DNA of 64,000 bases from Hemerocallis citrina (GCA_017893485.1 CM030360.1:15063975-15127974), one strand, 5' to 3'. Shown: positions 12,450 to 24,065, counted from the first letter of the stretch. Numbers and translations are program-made. Notes: generated by a model from the letters alone, not told the origin.

Positions 12450-12858
12450 ATCAAACACTTCCCTCCAAAATAGAGAGGAATCAAGGACGTCGGGGGCATT
12501 AAGAACGAAGACGAAGTGGTGCGTCTGGGGCATCAAGATTGACGTCGAAGAGGGGCATCTGGGGCATCAAGATCGACAGTGAAGAGGGGCGTTGGGGAGA
12601 GCTCAGGTGGGACAAGGGTTGAATTTGGGGATAAATTTGACGGAACGAAGAAGACAAAGAAACCAGGGTTTTGGGATTTGGGCAAATGTCGAGAGCACGA
12701 GATGGAGATGAAGATGGGTGGCAGTAGTGGTGAGAGTAACGCTAAAGAAGGAGCTTCGGGGGCTAGGGTTTATAAGAGAGAGAAGGAAGAGAAGAAGAGA
12801 GAGAAAGAGGCAGTCAACGAAGACAGAAAGAGAGAAGGGGTTTTGATTTTGGGTGAAT
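12450..12858 (-). other. Leader-like GC-rich patch with TATA-like box (minus strand)
   Basis: Read on the minus strand, this has a TATA-like CTTATAAACCCTAG near 12775, a CT-rich 5'-UTR-like stretch around it, and two tandem copies of a roughly 32-bp unit containing CTTGATGCCCCAGA (12510-12590). It resembles the first exon of a plant transcript or a captured promoter. I find no credible protein. It abuts a MITE at 12860. Confidence 0.3.
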
Positions 12859-12859
12859 G

Positions 12860-13194
12860 ACCTACTCGCACCCAAAGTTAATAATAATACTCTATAAACA
12901 CCTGAAGTTACATTAATACCTCAGTGACACCCAAAGTTTTGGAAATTGGACTTATAGGCACCCGCTGCTCACAAATCAGTTTTTTTTGGAGAGGGGTATT
13001 TTTGTAATTTCACATGCCTCTTAACGGGTTTAAACCCGTTAAGAGGAATGTTTCCAGAATATTCTACTAACTTAACTGAGCATTAAACGGCGAGGACCTA
13101 TAGGTCCAATTTATAAGAGTTTGGGTGCTATTGGGGTATTATAGAAACTTTAGGTGTGTAGGTAATTTCTATAAACTTTAGGTGCCAATAGGTA
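12860..13194. mobile_element. Foldback MITE-like element
   Basis: Long imperfect inverted repeats. The left end ACCTACTCGCACCCAAAGTT pairs with the right end, whose complement is ACCTATTGGCACCTAAAGTT. Further in, GGACTTATAGG on the left pairs with GGACCTATAGG (complement of the right arm). The middle is a perfect 30-bp palindrome. At about 335 bp with no coding capacity it fits a foldback MITE. I could not define a target duplication, so the superfamily is left open. Confidence 0.7.
13017..13046. repeat. Perfect 30-bp palindrome at the MITE centre
   Basis: CCTCTTAACGGGTTT followed by its exact reverse complement, with no spacer, at the hinge of the surrounding inverted repeats. Confidence 0.95.
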
Positions 13195-13321
13195 CTTCCC
13201 CTTTTTTTATATTTAACTGATTGAAAATGATGGTTATCACTTATGAAGGGAACCGAACATTATCTATTCTTAATTTGAGTAGCATATTATTGTATTCTTT
13301 ATGCAAAATTTTATTTACCTA

Positions 13322-13932
13322 AGAGCATCCACAATCTTGAAAACTAAAATATGTATATATGCATATTATGAATATAGCATTTAGCTGCTTTGCTACGGTG
13401 GATAAAAAGTAAAATATAGCAAAGTTGTAGAAAAAACGAACGGACGAAACATGATGTTTCCTCCATCTAATTTTCTATGTGTTTTTTTTAAATATTTTTT
13501 TTACATTTTTAATAGTTTATTTTATCATTTAATATTTGTGGGTCCTATTTGTGTGATTAACATAATTTTTTTTGATTAATTATAACTGACCTTAATTATT
13601 TAACTAACTATTTAACTAATTATCTAACTAAATATCTAATTAAACTAATTAACCATCTAATTAACTAACTATAAACATGATGTTTCATTTGAGATTTTTT
13701 TTAAAAAAAATACACAATATCATCGGTCCGACTGAATAACAAAATTATAAAATATTACGGACGATACAGATATTTCATCCTTTATATTATGCATATTGCT
13801 TTATCCATTCTCATATATAGTAATCTACTGTATCGAAATATGCATATTATCCATAAATAGCTAACGACTGCAGTTCACTTTTCACTAAAATATGCATATT
13901 ATGCATAAATAGCTCACGACTGTGGATGCTCT
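13322..13932. mobile_element. MITE-like element with AGAGCATCCACA termini
   Basis: AGAGCATCCACAATC at the left is matched by the complement of GACTGTGGATGCTCT at the right. The AT-rich interior has no ORF. Near the right end a unit of about 50 bp containing AAATATGCATATTAT..CATAAATAGCT..ACGACTG is tandemly duplicated (13841-13872 and 13890-13926). This terminal motif is common among plant MITEs, but the superfamily cannot be settled because no clear target duplication is seen. Confidence 0.65.
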
Positions 13933-13988
13933 ATAGCTAGCCAATCAATCTATAATTCTTTCACTTCATGTCCATGAACGAGCTTTAC

Positions 13989-14261
13989 TAGGGTTGGCAA
14001 CTGGTTCGGGCCGGTCAGTTCCAGACTAGGCTACCAATGAGATCGGTCCGGGCCAGGCTGGTTCCAATGGAGTGAAACTCCAGTCCGGAAGACCCCCCAA
14101 CTCTCATGCCCCGGTATTGAGCTGAGTTGGGTCAGGCCAGAATTTGTGTTTTTTCCAGGGGTTTCAGTTTTATAGATAATTTTTTTGTTTTTTCCCTCTC
14201 CTCTATCAGTTAAGATTTGAATCAACTAACAAAACATATAAAAATTAAATAATATTTTCGG
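13989..14261 (-). mobile_element. hAT2, 3' terminal segment
   Basis: Starts with TAGGGTTGGCAACTGG, a hAT-type terminal inverted repeat, followed by GC-rich subterminal sequence with GGGCC motifs, then AT-rich DNA. The partner terminus is at 53908 (TAGGGTTGG on the minus strand). The eight bases outside each end are AGCTTTAC (13981-13988) and GACTTTAC (53909-53916), 6 of 8 identical, as expected for a decayed 8-bp hAT target duplication. The Tat element inserted at 14261/14262 cuts it off from the rest. Confidence 0.72.
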
Positions 14262-14782
14262 TGATGTGGGTAAAAATCATGACTAATCAGAACCGTGCAA
14301 TTCCTAAAGGGGAAAATGATCCCTTTACGACGAATACATGCCCACATCAAGAATATGGACCGTCCACAGGCACACCACACCAACTTAGCCCATGAATAAA
14401 GGCAAACTTCAACCCAATTGGGAGAGATTGATTAGTCATTTATGGTTGGTAATCAACTTCTCAAAAATCAGGGAGATAATTAACCGATCAGATCCTTATT
14501 CAAATGTATTTAACAAATTAGTTAAGATATCATTCCCTAACTTCTCCTCCAGAGGCCTATCAATACAGACCCCTCTCCTCAGTTACAGGTAATGAACATT
14601 GTGCCCTCTAAACCCAGTTTTTCACTACTGGTTACTAACTAGATTGTCTGAGGGTCTGTCTCCAGGATCCATCCCAGTGTTTCAGACCGTCTTCATAAGT
14701 TTTAGGCAACATCTCGGCCATCCATTCCACATCCATCCTCAAATATTAGCTTCACATAATATATGATCAATGAGTGAGATCT
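14262..14782 (+). repeat. Tat element 5' LTR
   Basis: Starts TGATGTGGGTAAAAA and aligns throughout with 30540-31079, ending at the shared GTGAGATCT. It lacks about 25 bp present in the 3' copy after the GTGCGATTCC-like region. The TATA-box position reads TATCAATA here against TATAAATA in the 3' LTR. The end does not show a clear CA, so the right boundary may be off by several bases. Confidence 0.85.
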
Positions 14783-14816
14783 CGGTACGCCAATCCGATC
14801 TCCCATCCTAACAGCT

Positions 14817-16430
14817 GTGGATCTGTCGAATTTGGACCCTCCTCGAATTTGGACATTTGACACGTCCTCAACAACTAGCAACTGGAGGAGGACCTCGTTA
14901 CCGCATCGAGTTCACCTCTCCCAGAATGGGGGTTCATGTTCGGACCACCAGAGGAGCCGCGGTAGTCACTCCAAGCGGAGCCTCTCTCTCGTGAATTGGT
15001 ATGCCCTGAAGGTCGACCGGGAGGACGAGATCCTTGTAACTAGAGTTGAGTTTCAGGACTTCAAGAACGAGGTCCTACAAGCTATTCGCTGGGGACTCGG
15101 GAAGGACCACAATTCGGATAACCCACACACCGGTCTGGTCGGCAATGAGGAGTCCTACGGGTCCACCCGATCCTAAGGACGCGAAGATGCAGTCTTAAAG
15201 TGCCTTAGGAAGATGGAGGATCGGCTCGCCCGAATAGGGGAGGATGGTTGATAATCTAACATGGGGTACTGCCTGGTCCGACCCCCTTTGCCTCTTTCAT
15301 TCTTGAAGCCCCTATCCTGAGAGGCTTCAAGCCTCTAGCATTCGAGACTTATTGTTCGATTCAGATGATCACATTGAGAGTTTCAAAACTCTCATGATGA
15401 TTCACAGCACCTCCGACACCCTTCTCTACATAACATTTTCCGCCACTCTGCGAGGCTCCGCAAGAGAGTGGTATTTGTGGCTCACCCCTGTCTCCATCCA
15501 CTCCATCGACTAGCTAGAAGAGGGCTTTCTCACGCACTTCGTAACTAGCCATAAGACTAAAAGTTGAGTTCCTCTCTATTAGATTTGAAGCAGAAAGATG
15601 GAGAGTCACTCCGAGACTACATCCACAGGTTTACAGCGGAGGTCAGGTCCATCCTCTCCTTGATGTCGGGGTCGCGACAACTACCTTCAGGCACAACATC
15701 CGACACAACCTCAATAATTATATTCGAGCTGAGGAGGCTCTCCATCCTAGAGGGCAGAAGGAATCATTGCTGAAGGGGAAGATGAAGATTAATAATGCCG
15801 AATCGCCTAAGAAGTCTTAGAAGGATGCCTTTTGTTAGAGGCGTTCTCCTCCCGTGCCTTGGTTCAAGAAATTCACCCCATTTAAAGTATGTGTCTCTAC
15901 AATACTCAAGGAAGTGAAGGAAGAGGGGCTGATCTAACCCCCCCTGCCCCCAGGGATGAATACTCCTAGATAGAAGATGGATAAAAGGTTTTGGTGCCAT
16001 TTTTTCCAAGACCACGGTCATGAGACCGACGACTATCGGGCCTTGAAGGACGAGATCGAAACCCAATTAGGAGGGCCTACTTGTCCAAATTTACTCGGAA
16101 AGACCATAAGGCCTCTCCTCCTCCCCGAGGGCCAATACGTGTCCGAAGAAAGGCCCCGAGCCTTAGGGGTCCGAAAGGATGGCCAAGCTCCCTTCCAGAG
16201 GGCATTCATCCGTAAAGTAAACTCGGTCCACAACTGCCCTCCTCCAAAAAATCCAGGATTGACCGTCTCTTTCTTGGACGAAGATCACAAAGGCATCCAC
16301 ACTCCACACTGAGACACATTAGTAATTAGTCTTGGCTTGGCAAACCATGAGGTCCTTGTTGACAACAACAGTTTCGTCAGCATCTTATTAATGGAACTGA
16401 GATGATTCCCAGAACTATACGGATTGGTGT
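14817..16430 (+). pseudogene. Tat gag and start of protease, heavily degraded
   Basis: Fragments in different frames give the plant gypsy gag pattern: an N-terminal region from ATG 14817, a capsid block around 15350-15780 with REWYLWLTPVSIHSID-like and LDLKQKDGESLRDYIHRFT motifs, then a FWCHFFQDHGHETDDYRALK block at 15980-16050. That block corresponds to the conserved Cys-His segment but has lost its second Cys. A protease relic (LVDNNSF for the usual LVDNGSS) lies at about 16355. Many stops and shifts make it non-functional. Gag would form the retrotransposon particle. Confidence 0.75.
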
Positions 16431-16464
16431 GCGTATCGATCGTTAAATATAAACAGATTAAAAA

Positions 16465-17638
16465 TGTGATCTAACCCTATATAGCGGAATCTAGGGTTCA
16501 CAAATTATACCTGCGGTGAGAAGAAGACGACAACGACCCCAAGATCTTCTGCACGTATTCCTTCCTCGGGTTGGACGTCGTGTGGGCGACGATCTCCCAA
16601 CCTTTCTTCTCCTTGGCTGACCTCTCTTTCTCTCCTTACGTGAATCACGAATTTTGAGAAAAAAATCTTATATTTTTTGATTGTCAATGACGGCCAGAGA
16701 ATAGAGGATATATATAAGGCTACGACAGGGACCATGAGGAGAAATTAGGGTTAGGTCTCCTAACGAATCTGGGTATCCCATGTTCAGCCTGAACACACAA
16801 CTCAGACCCATTAATAATAGCTCGGTCCACTAAGGTGCTATTGTTGCACTACCTTCCTAATCCCAAATTATATTTATGGGCTCCTTTTATTATATGCTCG
16901 TTCAACTCCCCATGTTAAGATATCGAATGTTCGTCGATCAAATTAAGTTACTGACAACTATATTGATCAACATCTTTTATCCTTAAGTAGTACCACTCAA
17001 CTTTATTTGTCATGTCAGATGTAATCCACCTGCAGAGTTTACATGACAATCCTTATGAGCTCCTTAAGGGGACATCATAAACCCGACGTATCGGGACATG
17101 GATTCCTTTTACAATCAACAACCCATCATACATACAATGCTATTACCCAATTCATAGAGGTTGTTGATCCATAATGAATCTCACTCTTTTATGAGTCAAA
17201 GTAATGCACACTGCATATACATGTCTGTTATTATATCTGGATTAAGAGCATAAGCATCCATAATAACAGAGGTGTTTGTTCTCTTTTGTAGTCAGTACAA
17301 AGAGAACAACCTCAAGTGGTCCTGTTCAATATACACAAAGTGTACTAGTGTAAACCTATAGTCAAGACAGACTAATACCAGATTACACTACAACCTTTCC
17401 AATGGATTGTCCAAGTCCGTCTAGGTTGTGAACTATTTATATATTCCATAGGGAACTGATAATATGATCTTCTGTGTGTCACCTCACACCATATTATCAA
17501 CCTTATAGAATATCAGACACTTGCATTAATATTATAATAAACACAATATGCAAACATATGCCCATATGATTCTCATTCAAAAAAAATAAGGAAATAAAGT
17601 TAATACAAAAGTGATGCTTTCAGTATATAACCCTAACA
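16465..17638 (-). mobile_element. LTR-like insertion in the Tat protease region
   Basis: Noncoding block of about 1.17 kb between the Tat protease relic and the next nested LTR. On the minus strand it begins TGTTAGGGTTATATACTG and on the plus strand begins TGTGATCTAACCC, so it has TG..CA ends. The composition (promoter-like TATATATAAGG near 16710, no ORF) suits a solo LTR, perhaps Copia-type. The bases outside the ends do not match, so this is tentative. Confidence 0.45.
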
Positions 17639-17647
17639 CTTATTTCT

Positions 17648-20605
17648 TGTAGCGCCCCGAATTTCCATAATAGAAATAAGAGACACAACTCTTGAATCTT
17701 TACTTCAATGTAATCCAAATACAGTATAAAATACAGGAAAAATACAACAGTTCTTTATTACAATGCACATCAGAAAATTAAACACATTTATTACAATATG
17801 TCTCAACATTTAAACTCTAGTGATTATAAGCCCAAGCTTTAACTTTGCTCAAACCACTTACTCGCAAATCATGCAAAAACTGACCAGAAAAGTGGGCATG
17901 TCAGTTGAATGCAACTTATGCAATATTATAATAACAGTAACCCTATAATGTCTCACAATCACAAACTTGTCGCACATCATGAAATAAAAACAACGATAAA
18001 ATATTCATAAAATCAACAAGTGAAGCTACACTAAATGAATAAGTGTGTGTCGAGAAAACAAAGGAAAATACATAAAACAATATCCAAGAAAACACAATGC
18101 ATAAAATGCACAATAATGCATACTTGTTCAGATTCTATGCATCCCATACTATATAGGTCCGAGGGCAAGCCCTTAGCGTTCACCACATTTTAGGGTTCAA
18201 TCCATCGCCAAGCAAAACTACATTGGTGACAGAGACAAGATTAGACACTCCGTTAATAGACCCCAGCCCCGGTATCATCCCTCCGCGCAAGCACCCGGCA
18301 AGCATCGCTCAAGCTTTGGAGGATCACCTCCCTGCCGTATGTTCCGTGAATAGGCCCAGTCCCAGAATACATCTTCCCGACCGAAAACAGGGCCCATACT
18401 TACTTTGCCTATGTTCCGTCACAACTCCCAATCTAGTGCATGTCCTTAGGTTTGTAATAATAACAACCTGAGCCACCTAGAACTAGCTCTACCCTGCCAG
18501 ACTTCACTTGCCAAACCAGGAACACTAGCCCCTCAGGCCAATTTCCTACAATCAAAATATCCACTGCCGGACCTATTGGGTTCGCTCAGTATCTAGTGCT
18601 CCCAATTCAACGCCACAAGTGTCCATCTAGGGTTCTCACAATAACCCTAACACAAACAAGAAATCCACTTGGTTCAATCATTCAAAATACTCTTTAAATA
18701 CTCTTTTATGAAAAAGAACATTTTTCCCACAACACCACAGCTGTGAATTAAAATCTCAAACAAAATTACCTCATTCAAAAGATAAATATTTGTACCTTCA
18801 CAAATCTCTTCATTATTTACATTTCATTCAATAAACCATCATTACCATAAAAGTCTCTTCTTATATGGAAACAAATCCAATACAAAAAATCCTTTAAATT
18901 CCACTTTTAAATCTCACTTTCCATACATACATAAAGCTCAATGAAATTCTCTAGAATTCAAATCAGCTTAAACTGAAATAAGTCTCTTTATTGTCTGGGA
19001 TCTCATCCCTAAAATATGAAATTCTTTAGTTCTAAAAATATGAAATTTCACCTCTTTAAAAACTAAAAATAACCCTTTTAAATTCAAGTTTTTGTCATTC
19101 AAAACTAAAACTTATATCCCTTCAAAACCGAGAATTTTATCTACAAAAATATAGATTTGCACCCTCAAAATCATTACTTGAATACATTAAAATTTGAAGC
19201 TAGATTTCCACGAAATCTAAAATTTGCACAATCGAAAATTGATCAAAAGAACCAATTAAACTTCATACAAATACTAGATTTAAACATATACATATACAAA
19301 TCTATATGCACACTAGGGTTCTCAACCCTATCACCTAAAACCCTTCAAAAGACAATCAAAACCGAGCCACATACTCCAGACCGTAAGCTAACACAGCAGC
19401 AGCCCTGGGTCTGCACAGTGCTCGGGTTGGCACTGTGCAACCCCGGGTTACTATGCAACCCCCAAACCAAAACCCTTAACCCCTAGGGTTAGCGGACAAA
19501 CCCTAACCCTTAATGGCCGAAACCCTAACCCCTAGTATTTGATTATTTTAAATGCAAAATTCACACTATTTCATGCTCCAATCAATGAGTTTCAATTTAT
19601 AAAAATTTTACTTAAATAAACAGTGAATTAAACACAGAGAATCTCATCTTTAGATATATAACAAGAATTTTAAGAACACAAAATAAGTTCCAATCATCTA
19701 CAATAATCTATGGGTTCATTAAATCACTTTCCATAAATAAACACTTGATCTTTCATGCATAGAAACTTCATTACTTCAAGAACAACTTATTATAGATCAA
19801 CTTACAATCGATTCAATTTTTATGTCATATAATCAACAATCTCATATCTACATACACATCTCTATAAGTATCTCATAATAATTACCACAATCATGCTAAC
19901 ATAAAATCAAGACTAATAAGAATTCATTCCTAGCATGATACTACACATCCATGAGACAAAATCATAACAAGAGAGATAGAGTGTTACCCACCTCTTGAAG
20001 AAAATTTGATACAAGGTAGTAGTCTCCTCATCCATGCAATAGATCAAATCTCTCCAAGCCACCAAAATCACCAAAGCCAAAAGAAAAGAAGAAGGCCGAA
20101 AGCTTCTGTCCGATAAATAGGTCAGGATGATTTCCTAAGGTTTCTTTGGGAATTTTACAAATAAAACCTTCTAGAAAATCTCTAATTGCGTAATCCAATA
20201 CTTTAGGAGATCAATTCTTGTTACATTCAATATTTGGCCCAATCAATTAGGATTTGATTTTCCCTCAAACCCTCTAAATTTTCCGGCCTCAAATACGCAA
20301 CCAACAAAATTAGAATTCAAAATTTTCCTCCAACCGACTTTTTTCACAAAGGTCCGATTCTTTCGACTAATTTAAAAAAGTAGTATCTCTTATTCAGAAA
20401 ATTCCCTAAATTTAAAATATATTCAATTATAAATAAGATAATTTATTTAGAAATTCAAAATTTTAAAACTTGTATTTCAAAAATATTTGCTTGTTTTGCT
20501 CGTGCAAAATGACAATTTCACAAAAATTCAAAATAATTAAATAAATTAATTTAAAAATTGTTTATTAATTCAAAATATTACATTTAAAAATTATGGGGTG
20601 TTACA
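17648..20605 (-). mobile_element. Long gypsy-type solo LTR nested in the Tat element
   Basis: Ends are TGTAGCGCCCC (plus strand) and TGTAACACCCC (complement of the right end). Flanking bases are TTTCT and TTTCG, a near-match for a 5-bp duplication. The sequence aligns with the other long LTRs here: the first bases resemble 32240 onward, the complement of its right end resembles 46531 onward, and CTATGCATCCCATAC..ATAGGTCCG is shared. Comparison with element Z, where an LTR end adjoins a primer site, sets the sense strand as minus. A single LTR without internal DNA suggests LTR-LTR recombination. Confidence 0.8.
19465..19540. repeat. Telo-box-like CCCTAA cluster inside the LTR
   Basis: Several close CCCTAACC / AACCCTTAA / AGGGTTAG units within about 70 bp. 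They are too irregular and few for a telomeric tract. Similar AGGGTTTGG motifs lie at the equivalent place in the LTR at 48065-48105. Confidence 0.6.
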
Positions 20606-20639
20606 TTTCGGGCCGCCTTCGAGGGATTGAAACTCTCCC

Positions 20640-22330
20640 GGGATAGGCTAAAGCCGGCTGGCTTACACTCTCCATGGTTTCTCTGGGGTCCCGGAGTGGC
20701 TGTCAGATGTTGTAATGGTGAAGAAGGCAAGCAGAAAGTGGAAGATCCGCATAGTCTTCACATACCTCAAAAAGGCCTACACGAAGGATCCATTTCTGCT
20801 TCCAAGCATTGGTGTGCTCCTAAACGCGACGTCCGGACATGATCTTGTCAGTTTCATGGATGCATTTTTTGGATATAGCCAGATCCAGATGTTCCCCCGG
20901 ACATCCCGAAGACCACATTCATCACCGAAAAAGGCTCTATTGCTACAGATTCATGTCATTCAGCGTAAAGAATACAGGGGCTACTTACTAGAGTCTAGCG
21001 AATAAAGTCTTCAAGGAACAAATAGGCTGTAATATGGAGGTCTATGTCGATGGCATGCTCGTCAAGAGACATAAGAAAGAAGACAACATCAAAGACCTAG
21101 AGGAAGCCTGCAACGTCCTAAGGAGGAACAACATAAGGCTGAATCCGTTGAAGTATGCCTCGACATGTCTAGAGGAAAATTCTTAGGCTTCATGGTCAGC
21201 CAAAGGGAATATAAGCTAATCTTGAGAAGAATCTGGCCATCCTATACATGACACCCCTAACAAGTGTGAAAGAGATTCAAAGGCTAATGGGGAGTTCAGC
21301 GGCAATCATGCGATTCCTTTCCAAATTAAGGGAGAAGTGTCTCCCTTTTCTTCAAAGAACTTTCGGGGGCTAAGAACTTTGAGTGGGGAGAACCTCATTG
21401 ACAAGCCTTCACTCAGCTGAAGGAGTACCTAGTCAACCCCCCATGGCTCAGCAAACCCGAGCTAGGAGAGACTATCTACCTCTACCTGGCAGCATCCAAG
21501 CTAGCTCTCTACGGTGTCCTCGTCCTAGAAGAAGATAGGGTTTAGAACCCATTTACTATGTAAGCATAGTCCTCTACAACGCTATGTTTTGGTACACGAG
21601 AATGTAAATAATGGCATACTCACTAGTTATAGTGATGGAAGCTCCGCCTTTATTTCCAGGCTTACTCTATCCTAGTCCACTGACTAGCCCCTGAAGTAGG
21701 TTCTTCACAAGCTGGAGAACTCCGGACGACTGGTTAAGTGGTTGACTGAGCTAAGTCAACATGACATCCGCTACAAGCTGAGGACTATGATTAAGGGGCA
21801 TGCAATGGTCGAATTCATCACTAAATGCACCAATCTAGATCCATTTGAAGTACAGAAGGACTCTTCTACGTTTCCCCAGCTAACAACTTTACTGCAGAAG
21901 TCCTTTCTACTATGTTCGAAGCTTTTACGATGATGGATCCTCTTGTGAAGAAGGGAGCGGGGTAGGAGAGATATTTCAAGGTCCGGATGAGTTCATCTTC
22001 TAATACTCTATGAGCATAAACTTTTGAACCTCTAATAACAAGCCTGTGTACAAGGCATTGATCGCCGGAATACTCTTGGCTCGAAAAGCTGAGGCAAAAT
22101 TATGAAGGTTTTTAGAGATTCACACTTGGTAGTAAACTTGAATTCTGGGGAATATGAAGCCCGAGATGCCCATATGATCAAGTACCTAACACACGTTAAG
22201 GGGCTATTAGCAGAATTCAAAGAAGCCTCGGTCACTCGTATTCCCTACGAAGAAAATAGTCAAGCAGACACCCTCTCCAAATTGGCATCCTCCTCCTTCG
22301 AGAGGCTTGATTACACTTTTCATGTGGAAG
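20640..22330 (+). pseudogene. Tat reverse transcriptase, RNase H and second RNase H, broken
   Basis: The RT is readable from about 20710 (WLSNVVMVKK-like, then LKKAYTKDPFLLPSI and SFMDAFFGYSQIQM). The catalytic box at 21042-21053 reads YVDG instead of YVDD. The connection and first RNase H span about 21190-21620 (LALYGVLVLEED-like). The second, Tat-type RNase H runs about 22050-22310 (ALIAGILLARKAEA, then DSHLVVNLNSGEYEARD and PYEENSQADTLSKLASS). Frames change repeatedly and stops occur. The part between protease and RT is largely missing around the nested LTRs. Role in the family: copying element RNA to DNA and removing RNA. Confidence 0.85.
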
Positions 22331-22639
22331 TCCTTGTCAGTCTGAGCATTGAGAGGGAGAATGTGGAAGCACTCTGGATTGGCCCTCAAACAAAGTTAGG
22401 GAGTTGGATGGCCCCCATAGTTGACTTTTCTCATAAGGGGGTCCTTCCGGATGAACCCACCAAGGCAAGGAACGTTCGGGTGAGAACGGAAAGATACACC
22501 CTCATAGAACGTGTATTGTTCAAATGATCCTATACTATGATTGATGGATGAACATATCTCCGATGTCTATCCCCCAAAGAATCTCAGTGCGCCCTCAAGA
22601 AAATGAATGGGGGAGCCGACAGATGCTAGATGGGAGCTA

Positions 22640-24065
22640 GGTGCCTCGCCGCCCCAAAGAATCCTCAACCACGGATACTACTGTCCAACACTACTACAAG
22701 ATGCGCAAGAGCTCATCCATTGGTGAGGCCCCTGCTAAAGGATCTCCTCGATCAAGCACACTCCCCAAACCAAGCTCAAATCAATGCGAGTCCGACCCCC
22801 TTTTCCATGTGGGGGATGGATCTTGTCGGTTATTTCCCCAGGGTAACAGGACAGTGAAGATTTCTCATTGTAGCCATCGACTACTTCACAAAATGGATCG
22901 AGGTTGAACCATTGGCCACCATCACAGAACACCATGTTGAACAGTTCATCTGGAAGAACACCATATTCCAGTTTAGGATCCCTCAAATTCTTGTTACAGA
23001 CATTAGGACTCAGTTCACTAGCAAGATATTTTGCCAGTTCTGTATGGACTTGGAGATCGTCCAGAGATTCTCCTCTATCTCACACCCCTAAACCAACGGT
23101 CAGACTAACCAAAAAATTCCAGAATACCTCAAAAATGATTACACGTGTCTCCTAAAGGATTGTGGTTTGAGAAACTTCCAAGAGTGCTCTGTTCATATAG
23201 AACAACCAAAAGGATACCAACGGGAGAATCTCGTTCAATCTTACATTCGGATTTGAGGCGGTAATCCCCCTGCAATTCAGAATTCCTTCAATGAGGGTTT
23301 GAACTTGGAGGGACCTTGGGGTAACATGGATCTCCTTGAGGAAGTTTGGGAAAAATCAGCTATTAGAAGAAGCATATACCAGCAGAGAGTAGAGCGGTTC
23401 CACAATAAGAAGGTTCGACATGAAAAACATCAAGGAAGTTGGCGTAGTCAACTGAAAATTTCTTAACCCAGTAAGAATGAGAAGCGTGCTCTGAACTGGG
23501 AGGGGCCTTACAAGGATTTTTTCCAAACTAACCCACTTTTTGAAAGTATTTAACAAACTGACCCACTTTCAAAACTATTTACCAAATTGACCTACTTGCT
23601 ATCTGAGATAACAAGTAGTTCTACTGACCTCGTTATCTCGGATAAAGAGTGCGGGTCTATACATTTCAGGTAGAAATTGCATGTTTAAAATTTATTTGAA
23701 AAATGAGTACAACTACACTCGATATCTGAGATAGTGAGGTTAGTTGAACTAGACTCACAATCTGAGATAGCGAGTGTAGTTATATAAATCTAAGGTTGAA
23801 ATTGCATGTTCAAATTTTCTCCAAGTGTTGGAGAAAACCATAGAACTACACTCACTAATTGAAACAACGAGTAGGTAAATTTGGTAAATAGTTTCGAAAG
23901 CAGATCAGTTTGGTAAATACATTTAAAAAGTTGGTCATTTTGGAAAAAATTCCTTACAAGGTATCTAAAGTGGTACACTCTAGGACCTACCGACTTGAAG
24001 ACCTGAGGGGCAGGAAGACTAAGAGGGCCTGGAATTTAGAACATCTGATGAAGTTTAAGGGGGGT
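22640..24065 (+). pseudogene. Tat integrase, broken and split by a MITE
   Basis: Integrase core in pieces: PFSMWGMDLVGYFPRVTGQ (first catalytic Asp), VAIDYFTKWIEVEPLATITE, ILVTDIRTQFTSKIF (second Asp), then a TNGQTNQKI block where the third catalytic residue, Glu, reads Asn. The C-terminal domain (LNWEGPYK..VVHSRTYRLEDLRG, WNLEHLMKF) is split by the MITE at 23516-23951. The reading frame continues exactly across the 10-bp target duplication. No chromodomain is seen, consistent with a non-chromovirus lineage. Confidence 0.85.
23516..23951. mobile_element. Mutator-type MITE in the integrase C-terminus
   Basis: A 436-bp element with long terminal inverted repeats: left ATTTTTTCCAAACTAACCCA, right complement AATTTTTTCCAAAATGACCA, with similarity continuing for about 75 bp. 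It is flanked by a perfect 10-bp duplication CCTTACAAGG at 23506-23515 and 23952-23961. TIR length and a 9-10 bp duplication point to the Mutator group. It has no coding capacity. Confidence 0.88.

Noticed and set aside
12579..12875. Small Lys/Glu-rich protein (plus) or hydrophobic Ser/Leu protein (minus)
   Set aside because: Purine-rich strand bias of a leader-like region produces both; no homologue pattern.
14783..14816. Tat primer-binding site after the 5' LTR
   Set aside because: The sequence does not match any tRNA 3' end that I can recall with confidence; the LTR boundary is also uncertain.
16465..17638. Firm assignment as a Copia solo LTR
   Set aside because: TG..CA ends are plausible, but flanking bases AAAAA and CTTAT do not match and no internal domain is present, so I keep it as LTR-like only.
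19465..19540. Interstitial telomere
   Set aside because: Units are few and irregular; better explained as telo-box-like motifs within an LTR.
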